Assembly (NCBI RefSeq): GCF_900170035.1
Contig: NZ_LT828541.1
Span: forward strand, 212,172-276,171
Length of the DNA stretch: 64,000 nucleotides
DNA from: Desulfamplus magnetovallimortis
GTDB taxonomy: Bacteria; Desulfobacterota; Desulfobacteria; Desulfobacterales; Desulfobacteraceae
Direction: 5' to 3'
In this document: positions 27,501 through 35,745 of the stretch, one piece after another
How positions within the stretch are numbered: position 1 is the first letter of the stretch
How the letters are laid out: each line of letters begins with the position of its first letter
Translations under genes and position numbers: made by a program
The notes under the pieces: generated by a model
What the model saw: only the letters and a program-made list of their open reading frames with translations
What the model was told of the DNA's origin: nothing
The model's database searches: none

Positions 27501-27593
27501 TATAGCATTCCAGATAATTAAATTTTCCGATGTGCATGTAGGGGCGTGGCGCTTGGTGTTCTTACATGCAAGATGTTTATCTGGAAATCTATA
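27501..27593. repeat. family E MITE-like repeat
   Basis: The 93-bp unit starts TATAGCATTCCAGATAATTA and ends TTTATCTGGAAATCTATA, giving matching inverted ends. It lies 16 bp after the dehydrogenase stop. Relatives: 15652 and 32871. Confidence 0.65.
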
Positions 27594-27760
27594 CAAATGA
27601 GAAAACAAACGCATAACTATTTGGCATTATTACTATTTTTTTACACTTTCAGTAAAATAAGGATGCCACTATTATTTGCTATTTTCATTTGAAGTATGCT
27701 AATAATTAAGAAAAAATATATATAATAGCAAATGCCTTGTCTAACGGGCTGAACAAAAAA

Positions 27761-27798
27761 AAGAGGAAGTGAAAACCTGGAAACACTTCCTCTTTTTT
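27761..27798 (+). terminator. strong rho-independent terminator upstream of etfB2
   Basis: AAGAGGAAGTG pairs with CACTTCCTCTT around a 12-base loop, with an A-run before and a T-run after, so it could work in both directions. It separates the dehydrogenase transcript from etfB2. Confidence 0.8.
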
Positions 27799-27835
27799 GT
27801 AAAAAAAATGGGCTTCTCTCATATTAATCCCCAAA

Positions 27836-27922
27836 AATTTTACACTTTCTTGATCGTGACTTCCAAATAAAATGTTCATCTATCCCGAAAAGTGTGAAAC
27901 GGAACAATTGAGGTTGCCAAAA
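27836..27922. repeat. family B element upstream of etfB2
   Basis: The arms ATTTTACACTTTC and GAAAAGTGTGAAACGG, then AATTGAGGTTGCC at the right end. It lies directly upstream of etfB2, so any promoter for that gene would be inside or next to it. A further half unit (TTTTTACACTTTC, then AAGGATGCC) is near 27640-27665. Confidence 0.5.
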
Positions 27923-27944
27923 TGGATTCAAAAGGAAAATTGAC

Positions 27945-28715
27945 ATGAAAATCTGTGTGTGTATCAAACATGTTCCAGACACGGCAGCCAACATAAAGCT
28001 GGCTGGAGAACAAGGTTTTGAAGATTCAGAATGCAAATTTGTTGTAAACCCCTATGACGAATATGGACTTGAAGAGTCTGTAAGCCTGGTTGAAAAAAAC
28101 GGCGGCGAGGTTGTTGTTGTAACTGTTGGTAAAGAGGCAGCAACTGCAACCATCCGAAGCGCCATGGCAATGGGTGCCCATAGGGCCATACTTGTTAAAA
28201 CAGAAGGACAGTTCCTTGACAGCGCACTTACCTGCAAGGCTCTTAAGGCTGCAATTGAAAAGGATGGCACTCCGGATATTATCTTTACCGGAAAAGGCTC
28301 TGTGGATACAGAAGGGTTCCAGACCCAGTACAGACTTGCGGCTGCCCTGGGGATTCCTGTGGTAAACGAGGTATCCAAGCTCACTGTTGATGGCTCAAAA
28401 GCTGTTATGGAGCGTGAAACAGGAAGTGGAGAAAGGGAAGTTGTTGAGATGACACTGCCTGGTATTATCGGAGCCACAAAGGGACTTAACGAGCCACGTT
28501 ACCCAAAATTTCCGGATATCATGAAAGCCAAAAAGAAACCCATTGATGTTATTCCCCTGTCCGATCTCGGCATTGATGAAGGAGCCGGAAAGAGTGTTCT
28601 TGTGAAACTTGAGGCAACACCTGAAAGATCCGGTGCAAAAATGCTGGAAGGTTCTGTTACAGAGCAGGTTGCACAACTTGTAAAAATTCTTAAAGAAGAA
28701 GAAAAAGTGATATAA
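27945..28715 (+). CDS. etfB: electron transfer flavoprotein beta subunit (copy 2)
   Basis: The 256-residue EtfB starts MKICVCIKHVPDTAANIKL and contains NPYDEYGLEESVS, the SAMAMGAHRAILVK segment, DIIFTGKGSVDTEGFQ and EPRYPKFPDIMKAKKKP. It differs clearly from copy 1, so the pair is not a recent duplication. It is followed 18 bp later by its EtfA and sits downstream of the dimethylglycine dehydrogenase-like gene, which suggests a dedicated electron carrier for that enzyme. Confidence 0.95.
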   Translation: MKICVCIKHVPDTAANIKLAGEQGFEDSECKFVVNPYDEYGLEESVSLVEKNGGEVVVVTVGKEAATATIRSAMAMGAHRAILVKTEGQFLDSALTCKALKAAIEKDGTPDIIFTGKGSVDTEGFQTQYRLAAALGIPVVNEVSKLTVDGSKAVMERETGSGEREVVEMTLPGIIGATKGLNEPRYPKFPDIMKAKKKPIDVIPLSDLGIDEGAGKSVLVKLEATPERSGAKMLEGSVTEQVAQLVKILKEEEKVI

Positions 28716-28733
28716 CTCAAGGGGGATGTTAAA

Positions 28734-29681
28734 ATGGCAAAAACAGGTGTATTGATTGAACTTGGAGACGGTAAGGTTAAAGAGACAAACTTTGGGGTTC
28801 TTACGGCTGCAAGGGGGGCATCAGGGGACAACGAGGTATGTGCTTTTGTAATGAATGCAGATGCAGAGGCCATAAAAAGTGAACTGTCAGCATACGGAGC
28901 ATCAAAAATTGTAAATATCACTTCTTCAGGTGACCTTGGTGCAAGCCCTGATCTTCAGGCAGCTTCCCTTGCTGCTGCTGCAAAGGAGTATGGACTGGAT
29001 GCCCTTTTAGGTCTTTTCAGTGCCACCGGACGGGATATTTTTGCCCGTGTTGCAGCAATCATGGACGAGCCAATGATTTCTGACTGCATTTCAGTTGATA
29101 TTGACGGAAAAACAGGTGTAAAATCTCATTTTTCAGGTAAAACATTTGCAACCATAAAACTTGACTGCGGTATTATGCTTGCCACGGTAAGACCAAATGC
29201 CATAGAACCTGCAGAAGCTTCCGTGGATGCAGAAGTTATATCGTTTTCCCCTTCTGTTGAAAATAACTCAACCGTAAAAATTATTGAGGTGAAAAAGGGC
29301 GGAACAGAGAAACTGGATCTCACCGAAGCTCCGGTTATTGTCACCGGAGGAAGGGCAATAAAGGCATCCGAGAACTACAAGATGCTTGAGGAGTGTGCAG
29401 CGCTTCTTGGGGCGGCTGTGGGAGCTTCGAGAGCTGCCGTTGATGCTGGATATGCCCCCCACTCCATGCAGGTTGGACAGACCGGAAAGACAGTAAGCCC
29501 GAAACTGTATATTGCCTGCGGAGTTTCAGGTGCGGTTCAGCACTTTGCAGGTATGAAAACATCAAAAATCATTGTGGGTATCAATACAGATAAGGATGCC
29601 CCAATATTTGCAAAGTGTGACTATGGTATTGTCGGGGATATATTTGAGGTTGTTCCAGCACTAACTGAAGCGTTAAGATAA
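28734..29681 (+). CDS. etfA: electron transfer flavoprotein alpha subunit (copy 2)
   Basis: The 315-residue EtfA shows the C-terminal FAD-binding signature GASRAAVDAGYAPHSMQVGQ, TVSPKLYIACGVSGAVQHFA and FAKCDYGIVGDIFEVVPAL. GGGG precedes the ATG. It is cotranscribed with etfB2 and followed by a terminator hairpin about 135 bp downstream. The membrane oxidoreductase that probably accepts its electrons begins 525 bp further on, beyond a repeat array. Confidence 0.95.
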   Translation: MAKTGVLIELGDGKVKETNFGVLTAARGASGDNEVCAFVMNADAEAIKSELSAYGASKIVNITSSGDLGASPDLQAASLAAAAKEYGLDALLGLFSATGRDIFARVAAIMDEPMISDCISVDIDGKTGVKSHFSGKTFATIKLDCGIMLATVRPNAIEPAEASVDAEVISFSPSVENNSTVKIIEVKKGGTEKLDLTEAPVIVTGGRAIKASENYKMLEECAALLGAAVGASRAAVDAGYAPHSMQVGQTGKTVSPKLYIACGVSGAVQHFAGMKTSKIIVGINTDKDAPIFAKCDYGIVGDIFEVVPALTEALR

Positions 29682-29816
29682 ACAATGTCTGTAATACTCA
29701 AAATATCAAACAGGTGTCATCTTTGAGTATAATAATTTTCTGACTTTTCTCTTTGTTTATCTGGAGCACCATGTCATCAAAATATCCTGAATCCGTACCA
29801 TGCATTCAGGGTCATT

Positions 29817-29852
29817 AAAAGCCCCCTGGAAAAAACCATGGGGCTTTTATTA
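29817..29852 (+). terminator. rho-independent terminator after etfA2
   Basis: AAAAGCCCC pairs with GGGGCTTTT around a 14-base loop, followed by ATTATTTTTTT. Confidence 0.8.
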
Positions 29853-29869
29853 TTTTTTTATATGAAAGT

Positions 29870-30140
29870 CCCCGCAAATGGCTGTTTTCATAAAGACTTT
29901 CATCTCTTCGATTGTGGCGGTCATCAGCCATGTACGTTTATATGAAAGTCCCCGTCTTTTAAGGATCTATAGGACTTTCATGCTTCGCTGTGGCAGATGG
30001 ATCTGTCATGGCCGTTTATATGAAAGTCTCGGTAACAGCCTGTTTTTAAAACGACTTTCATCTCTTCGATTGTGGCGGGCATCCGCCATGTACGTTATTA
30101 GAAAGTCACTTTAACGGCCTGTTTTTTTAAAGGACTTTCA
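29870..30140 (+). repeat. tandem array of four family A2 repeats (about 78 bp each)
   Basis: Each unit has TATATGAAAGTCCCCG, a spacer, GGACTTTCATGCTTCG and a second small hairpin of the type TGGCAG...CTGCCA or GGCGGGCATCCGCC. The units follow head to tail from 29870; the fourth is truncated. They fill the gap between the etfA2 terminator and the oxidoreductase gene. Confidence 0.75.
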
Positions 30141-30205
30141 AGATTAGTTATGATGCCCTCGCAATCACGAGGGTTTATTACTGTACTGTAAAGGAATTAA
30201 TATCT

Positions 30206-32212
30206 ATGGGTTTTTACTATTTTATCAAATCATTACTTATGCTGGCTGCCCTTGTGTATGCCTTCAGGTATTTCTTTTTCAAGGTACGTCACCTTTACAC
30301 CATCATGATGTCAGTTGAAGGTGAACTTGAAAAACCTGTTGACCGCATAAAGGATCGCATCAAGGTTCTTTTCACAGATGTACTGGGACAATCCAATGTA
30401 CGCAGAAAGACGCTTCCCGGTATTTCACATACACTGATTTTTTTCGGATTTCTTGCCATCCAGGTTCACTCACTTGAACTGATGATAAGAGGGGTTATTC
30501 CGGCTTTTGATTTAATGCATTTTATCCCCTTTATTTACAGCAAATATCTCTTCCTTGCCGATATTTTTGCATTTTTTGTATTAATCGGCTTTGCCTATGC
30601 ACTCTACAGAAGAGTTGTAATAAAGCCTCCATACCTGACAATGGGCAGGGATGCCAACCTAATTATACTTTTTACCTGCGTCATTATCATATCTTTTCAT
30701 TTCATAAATGCCTTCCAGATGATTATGCCTGTTGAAGAAGGAGCTGTCGAATACCTCGGTATTTTTCCGGTATCCGGAATTCTCATGTCAATGCTGGGAC
30801 TTGATACACTGTCACCAGGGCAAATCATCTTCTTTTATGAACTCTCCTACTATATCCATATCGGTACCATCCTTGGTTTTCTGATGTATATTCCAGGTTC
30901 CAAGCATCTTCATCTTTTGGCAGCAGCTCCCAATGTCTTTATGAAACCCCTTGAGGTTGAAAAGGCCATCAAAAAAACCGACATTGAGGATGAAAATGCA
31001 GAGACCTTCGGCCTTTCAAAGGTAAGTGAGTTCAACTGGCACAATGTTTTAAATCTTTTTGCATGCACAGAGTGCGGAAGATGTGAAGAGCTTTGTCCTG
31101 CGGCCTCTACTGGCAAACCACTTTCTCCAAAACAGATTATCCACGATTTTAAAATCGACCTCTTTGATCAAGCTGATAAAATCATTTCCAAAAAAATGGA
31201 CGAAGTGGAGCCTATTATCCGTGAAGGATCGCCTGTTACAGAAGAAGTCATCTGGTCATGCACAACATGCCGTGCATGTGAAGATGTGTGCCCTGTGAAC
31301 AACCAGCATCTTGATTTTATCCCTGAGATCCGAAAACATCGAGTATTGATGGAAGCAAGCTTTCCAGCAGAGATGCAGGAGACATTTACAAACCTTGAAA
31401 ATCAGTCAAACCCATGGGGCTTCAGCGCTGACACCAGAGGAGACTGGGCAAAGGGCATGGGTATTTCCCTTATGACAGATAAGCCCAATGCTGATGTTCT
31501 CTATTTTGTAGGGTGTGCTGGCTCATTTGATGACAGAGGCAAAAAAATTGCCCAGGCCACAGCAAGGGTACTTCAGAAGGCAGGGATTAACTTTGCCATA
31601 CTTGGGCCTGAAGAGAGCTGTAATGGAGATCTTGCAAGGCGTGCCGGAAATGAATATCTTGCCCAGATGCTGATGATGCAGAACGCCGAGGTTCTTAATC
31701 AATACAAGCCATCCATGATTCTCACAGGATGCCCCCATTGCTACAACATCATCAAAAATGAGTATCACCAATTTGATGCAACATATAAGGTGGTTCACCA
31801 TACTGAATACATGCTGGAGCTTATCAAAAAAGGACGTTTAAGTTACAACAACAAAAAATTTGGTGATATAACATTCCATGACTCATGCTATCTTGGAAGA
31901 TGGAACCATATATATGAGGCCCCAAGAAAAATCCTGACAGAGATGAACCCTGCCGGTAAAATTCTTGAGATGGAGAAAAACATGTCAAGGGGTATGTGCT
32001 GCGGTGCAGGTGGTGCCAGAATGTTCATGGAAGAGACCATTGGTGAACGCATAAACAATGTAAGGGCAAAAGAGGCTGTAGATACCGGAGCTTCAGCCGT
32101 ATGCGCTGCATGCCCCTTCTGTGCCACCATGCTAAATGACGGTATAATGGAAACAAAAAAACAGATTCCGGTTAAAGATATTGCCGAAATTGTGGATGAA
32201 GCCACAATATAA
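30206..32212 (+). CDS. membrane FeS oxidoreductase, EtfAB:menaquinone oxidoreductase-like (DUF224/CCG family)
   Basis: The 668-residue protein has an N-terminal NarI-like membrane part of about six helices (residues 1-240) with several histidines suited to heme b, two [4Fe-4S] motifs (CTECGRCEELCP at about 287, CTTCRACEDVCP at about 351), and two cysteine-rich CCG domains (VGCAGSFDD; GCPHCYN; MCCGAGGARMF at about 595). This matches the EMO-type proteins that move electrons between EtfAB and menaquinone in syntrophs and other anaerobes. The position after EtfBA pair 2 supports that role: electrons from N-methyl oxidation enter the quinone pool here. The catalytic centre is cytoplasmic by topology (inferred). 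Confidence 0.85.
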   Translation: MGFYYFIKSLLMLAALVYAFRYFFFKVRHLYTIMMSVEGELEKPVDRIKDRIKVLFTDVLGQSNVRRKTLPGISHTLIFFGFLAIQVHSLELMIRGVIPAFDLMHFIPFIYSKYLFLADIFAFFVLIGFAYALYRRVVIKPPYLTMGRDANLIILFTCVIIISFHFINAFQMIMPVEEGAVEYLGIFPVSGILMSMLGLDTLSPGQIIFFYELSYYIHIGTILGFLMYIPGSKHLHLLAAAPNVFMKPLEVEKAIKKTDIEDENAETFGLSKVSEFNWHNVLNLFACTECGRCEELCPAASTGKPLSPKQIIHDFKIDLFDQADKIISKKMDEVEPIIREGSPVTEEVIWSCTTCRACEDVCPVNNQHLDFIPEIRKHRVLMEASFPAEMQETFTNLENQSNPWGFSADTRGDWAKGMGISLMTDKPNADVLYFVGCAGSFDDRGKKIAQATARVLQKAGINFAILGPEESCNGDLARRAGNEYLAQMLMMQNAEVLNQYKPSMILTGCPHCYNIIKNEYHQFDATYKVVHHTEYMLELIKKGRLSYNNKKFGDITFHDSCYLGRWNHIYEAPRKILTEMNPAGKILEMEKNMSRGMCCGAGGARMFMEETIGERINNVRAKEAVDTGASAVCAACPFCATMLNDGIMETKKQIPVKDIAEIVDEATI

Positions 32213-32265
32213 CCGAGGACGTTTTATAACCGTTAAAAGCTAAAAAAACAATTTTTTGACCTGCC

Positions 32266-32306
32266 AAGCAAGGTGTTACTGGAGTAATGCCTTGCTTATT
32301 TTTTTG
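32266..32306 (+). terminator. rho-independent terminator after the EMO-like gene
   Basis: AAGCAAGG pairs with CCTTGCTT around a 16-base loop and is followed by ATTTTTTT, 54 bp after the stop. Confidence 0.8.
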
Positions 32307-32395
32307 GCTCTTGTTAAAAGAAAATCTGAATCCTGAATTATAGATTTGACAAACCAGCAACTAATCATTCAATTGACTTAAAAGGGGATTTAATA

Positions 32396-32788
32396 ATGAA
32401 AATTTTGGTCAGCTACGACAAGGATGTCAGAACAACAACAGTAATGGAAAAGGCTTTGCAGAGGGCTGTAGAGTCTGGTGCATATGCTTATCTTGTAAAA
32501 ACATGTGCATCTGATGCCAAACAGGAAGAGATTATTGAGATTGAAAAAAAACTCAACTACCACAAGGATGAATTTGACAAAAAGGGCATTCAGTGCGAAA
32601 CCCATGTTTTAATAAGAGGACTTGCCCCTGGTGAGGATATTGTAAAATTTGCCAAGGAAAAACAGGTTGATGAGATAATTTACGGAATGAAAAAGGAGTC
32701 AAGGGTTGGCAAACTTGTTTTTGGTTCCAATGTTCAGTTCATCATTCTTGAAGCTCATTGCCCTGTACTTACGGTGAAGCAGGTATAA
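32396..32788 (+). CDS. universal stress protein (UspA family)
   Basis: The 130-residue protein starts MKILVSYDKDVRTTTVMEKAL and has the C-terminal nucleotide-loop pattern SRVGKLVFGSN, then HCPVLTV, typical of UspA proteins that bind ATP. AAGGGG precedes the ATG. It is preceded by a terminator, so it probably has its own promoter. Single-domain Usp genes often accompany anaerobic catabolic loci, but the link here is positional only. Confidence 0.82.
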   Translation: MKILVSYDKDVRTTTVMEKALQRAVESGAYAYLVKTCASDAKQEEIIEIEKKLNYHKDEFDKKGIQCETHVLIRGLAPGEDIVKFAKEKQVDEIIYGMKKESRVGKLVFGSNVQFIILEAHCPVLTVKQV

Positions 32789-32870
32789 AAAATTCTTTGG
32801 ATGGGGGCTAACCCTGGAAAACTAAAAAGAGAATTGCCCCAAAACATAGTAACTTCATAAAAATGATTGC

Positions 32871-32972
32871 TATAGATTTCCAGAAAAATATTTTGGCATT
32901 CTCAATTCTGAAGGGCAACCACAAGGGATTGCCCCTACACTGCCTGCCAATTTAATTACCTGGAACAGTATA
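32871..32972. repeat. family E MITE-like repeat
   Basis: It starts TATAGATTTCCAGAAAAATA and ends TACCTGGAACAGTATA, with an inner GGGCAACC...GGATTGCCC hairpin. Compare 27501-27593. Confidence 0.55.
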
Positions 32973-33001
32973 TCAACTCCGAAAATAAAAATCCTAAAAT
33001 T

Positions 33002-33107
33002 TTAGGAATGAGCATAAAATCATTGTCCCTTTTAAACAACGGGGACAGATTCAAAATCTGTCCCCAAAGTAAACAAATGGACAATTTATTTAAGACTCAT
33101 TCCTTAA
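33002..33107. repeat. family D element adjacent to a stop codon
   Basis: It starts TTAGGAATGAG and ends GACTCATTCCTTAA, touching the TAA of the leftward EamA gene. It holds the palindrome GGGGACAGATT/AATCTGTCCCC, also seen at 49322-49346. Confidence 0.65.
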
Positions 33108-34007
33108 TTATATTTCCGAAGCTGCACGATACTCTCCAGCCGAAATAACTATAAGTCCTGCAAAAATAAGTAACGACCCAATTGCAGCATTAAGTGTAAA
33201 AACTTCCCCAAGAAGCAGTACCCCCAAAAGACATCCTGTTAAAGGTTCTGCAAGCATCATAATTGCCGTACGTGAGACCGGAATCACGGAAAGTCCCTTT
33301 GCCAGCAGAAGATATGATCCTGCGGTGGCCACAAGGCCAAGATAGAGCACAACTGTCATGCCGTGAAGTGTCATCACCTGTGATATATCCTCATAAAAAA
33401 GACCTGGCAAAACCATCAATGCTCCGGTACATAAAATAACTGATATTCCAAGAGCAGGAGACCTGTCAGCTATGACAGCTTTGCTTGCCACAAGGGAGAC
33501 AGCATACCCAAATCCTGCTCCGGCTGCCAGAAGAATGCCTGTTGGGTTTATCTTCAACTCACCACCTCCTGCCATTGCCAACATAATGCAGCCGGAAACA
33601 GCAAGAAGAGATGAGATCAGCCAGATGCGGTTGAGTTGCTCTTTCTGAAAAATCGCACTTAAAAGCCCTGCAATAACAGGTGCCACACAGATTGCAATGA
33701 TGGTTCCAAGTGCAACACCTGTTTTTGCCACAGCCTCAAAAAAACAGAGCTGAAACATTACAATCCCGCAGGCTGCAATAAAAGTGGGAAGCAGAGGCGG
33801 CCGAAATGTAAACGGATTGACTCTGCTGAAAATGACCGTCATAAGAAGAAGAGCAGGCCCTCCAATGACAAGCCTGAAAGAGCCAATAACCTTGGGAGAT
33901 ATTCCTGCCGGTGCAAGTGCCTGGGATGTTCCGGTGGTTCCGAAAAGCACCGCAGCAAAAATAACCAGCAAAACCCCTCTGTAAAACATACGCCTGTCAG
34001 TCATCAT
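33108..34007 (-). CDS. EamA/DMT-superfamily transporter
   Basis: About ten hydrophobic helices in two EamA repeats are visible: LFGTTGTSQALAPAGISPKV and FRLVIGGPALLL in the first half, AAGAGFGYAVSLVASKAVIA and MMLAEPLTGCLLGVLLLGE in the second. DMT proteins export amino acids, nucleotides or other metabolites; the substrate is unknown. AAGGA lies before two adjacent ATGs (34007 and 34004). A TTG further upstream at 34052 is unlikely. It is transcribed alone and leftward, divergent from azlC. Confidence 0.85.
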   Translation of the reverse strand: MMTDRRMFYRGVLLVIFAAVLFGTTGTSQALAPAGISPKVIGSFRLVIGGPALLLMTVIFSRVNPFTFRPPLLPTFIAACGIVMFQLCFFEAVAKTGVALGTIIAICVAPVIAGLLSAIFQKEQLNRIWLISSLLAVSGCIMLAMAGGGELKINPTGILLAAGAGFGYAVSLVASKAVIADRSPALGISVILCTGALMVLPGLFYEDISQVMTLHGMTVVLYLGLVATAGSYLLLAKGLSVIPVSRTAIMMLAEPLTGCLLGVLLLGEVFTLNAAIGSLLIFAGLIVISAGEYRAASEI

Positions 34008-34152
34008 TTTTTCCTTAATAGCCTTTTCCACGTTATAGTCAAACCTTGACAAAATATCATGACGGCATCAATATATTCAGGTTCCGGCTTTTCCAGCCCC
34101 TAAAAAATCAGTAAATTGACACAGATAAAATCATCTACCCTTTTATTATGAT

Positions 34153-34902
34153 ATGGGCAATAAAATTATGCAAAACCATGAATTAAAAAACCAAGGCAGT
34201 TCATCTCCCTTCAACCAATTCCTTTCAGGCGCAAGGGATACTTTCCCTCTTATTGTCGGAGCTATCCCCTTTGGAATTATATTCGGAACCCTTGCAGCCA
34301 CAGCCGGACTCTCCTTTGCTGCCACAATGGGGATGTCTATTTTTGTATTTGCCGGCTCTTCACAGTTTATTAGTGTAAGTCTTGTGGCAGCAGGTACAGC
34401 ATGGCCCATGATCGTACTTACCACATTTGTGGTTAACCTGCGTCACATGCTCTATGGTGCCACAATGGTTCCCTTTTACAAAAATCTTGGCCCGGTATGG
34501 AAAGCGGTTCTGGCTTTTGGCCTGACAGATGAAACTTTTGCAGTTGCAATAAACCGGTTCAACCAAAAGGATGAGTCACCTTACAAGCACTACTATAACC
34601 TCGGCTCAATGATTTTCATGTACACAAACTGGAATCTGTGCACATTTATAGGCCTCACAGCAGGCAGAACATTTCCGGAGATATCGAAATGGGGGCTTGA
34701 TTTTGCAATGCCTGCAACATTCATAGGCATGGTAATTCCCTACCTTGTGACAAGACCCATGTGGGCTTCTGTTATTACTGCCGGAGTTGTATCAATAATT
34801 GCAGGAGGGTTGCCCCACAAACTTGGGCTTATGGTTGCTGCAATTTCAGGTGTTGCGGCAGGGATTTTCTGTGAAATTAATACTCAAAAACGACACCTAT
34901 GA
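34153..34902 (+). CDS. azlC: AzlC-family branched-chain amino acid exporter subunit
   Basis: The 249-residue membrane protein has the AzlC motifs [36 protein letters not shown] and [16 protein letters not shown]. AzlC works with the small AzlD protein to export branched-chain amino acids or analogues. The last seven codons and the stop (Q-K-R-H-L, TGA) come from the left end of a family C element starting at 34881, so the natural C-terminus was probably replaced by a transposon end. A second ATG lies at 34168. Confidence 0.88.
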   Translation: MGNKIMQNHELKNQGSSSPFNQFLSGARDTFPLIVGAIPFGIIFGTLAATAGLSFAATMGMSIFVFAGSSQFISVSLVAAGTAWPMIVLTTFVVNLRHMLYGATMVPFYKNLGPVWKAVLAFGLTDETFAVAINRFNQKDESPYKHYYNLGSMIFMYTNWNLCTFIGLTAGRTFPEISKWGLDFAMPATFIGMVIPYLVTRPMWASVITAGVVSIIAGGLPHKLGLMVAAISGVAAGIFCEINTQKRHL

Positions 34903-35147
34903 CCTTATGAACCTTGTTAATAATCTCTGAATCAGAGATATCCAGGATTAACAGGATAAAGCAAGATTATTTATCGTGAGCATCCTGTAAATCTTGGTTA
35001 TCTTTTATATGAAAGTCTCTGTAACAGCCTGTTTTAAAAACGACTTTCACTCCTTAGATTGTGGCAGGTATCCGCCATGTACGTTATTCAAACAAATGCA
35101 ATAATGCAATAAATGCCAAAAAGCCATAAAGATTTCGATTTTGAGTA
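34881..35147. mobile_element. family C MITE-like element with a nested family A2 repeat
   Basis: The left end TACTCAAAAACGACACC and right end TTTCGATTTTGAGTA are near-perfect inverted repeats. The inner CAGGATTAACAGGATAAAG and GAGCATCCTGTAAATC arms form a large palindrome. A family A2 unit (about 35008-35088) interrupts the right arm. The element separates azlC from azlD. Other copies: 48516, 60864, 63531. Confidence 0.7.
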
Positions 35148-35225
35148 AATAACGGCATGTTCATATCGTCTCAAAAGAACTTTATCCTTTGTGAGCGAAC
35201 TATCCAAAATATGGAGAGCGAAAAA

Positions 35226-35579
35226 ATGACAGTGTTTGATTTAACTATTAATACAGATGAGATATATATGATTGCCGGAATGGCTATTGTCACATTTTTA
35301 ATACGTTACATCATGTTTCCTATTTCAGGAAAAGTAGAATTCCCTCCGCTTTTTGAAAAGGGCCTGCAATATGTTCCTCCTGCGGTGTTGTCGGCCATTA
35401 TCGTACCATCTGTGCTTATCCCAACAGGTGACAGCATTAATTTTACACTTTCCAATCCCTATCTAATAGGTGCCATTGCAGCCTGTACAGTGGGATGGAT
35501 GTTTAAAAACCTTCTTATGACAATTGTTGTAAGCATGACGATCTTTCTTGGTTTTCAGTGGTTTTTGACAGCGGGATAA
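35226..35579 (+). CDS. azlD: AzlD-family small membrane partner of AzlC
   Basis: From the ATG at 35226 (GGAG 9 bp upstream) the protein has 117 residues with about four hydrophobic helices. The AzlD pattern is clear: VTFLIRYIMFPISGK, FEKGLQYVPPAVLSAIIVP and AIAACTVGWMFKNLLMTIVV. It acts with AzlC. The pair is normally overlapping or adjacent; here a nested repeat element of about 270 bp separates them, so azlD needs its own expression signals or readthrough across a large hairpin. Confidence 0.87.
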   Translation: MTVFDLTINTDEIYMIAGMAIVTFLIRYIMFPISGKVEFPPLFEKGLQYVPPAVLSAIIVPSVLIPTGDSINFTLSNPYLIGAIAACTVGWMFKNLLMTIVVSMTIFLGFQWFLTAG

Positions 35580-35591
35580 GAAAAGCGAGTA

Positions 35592-35624
35592 ATTTCAGGG
35601 GAGAAAAGCCATCACCCCTGAAAT
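35592..35624 (+). terminator. hairpin after azlD
   Basis: ATTTCAGGGG pairs perfectly with CCCCTGAAAT around a 13-base loop, 12 bp after the azlD stop. There is no T-run, so factor-independent termination is uncertain. Confidence 0.5.
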
Positions 35625-35745
35625 ATCTACATAAGAAATGAGTCTGAAAAAGCGGCTACTGCATTTTTAAAGACTATGTAACTCTCCGCACTACATATTA
35701 GTCTTGACAATGCACTACTTTGAAAAACAACATCAGAAAAAAGTA

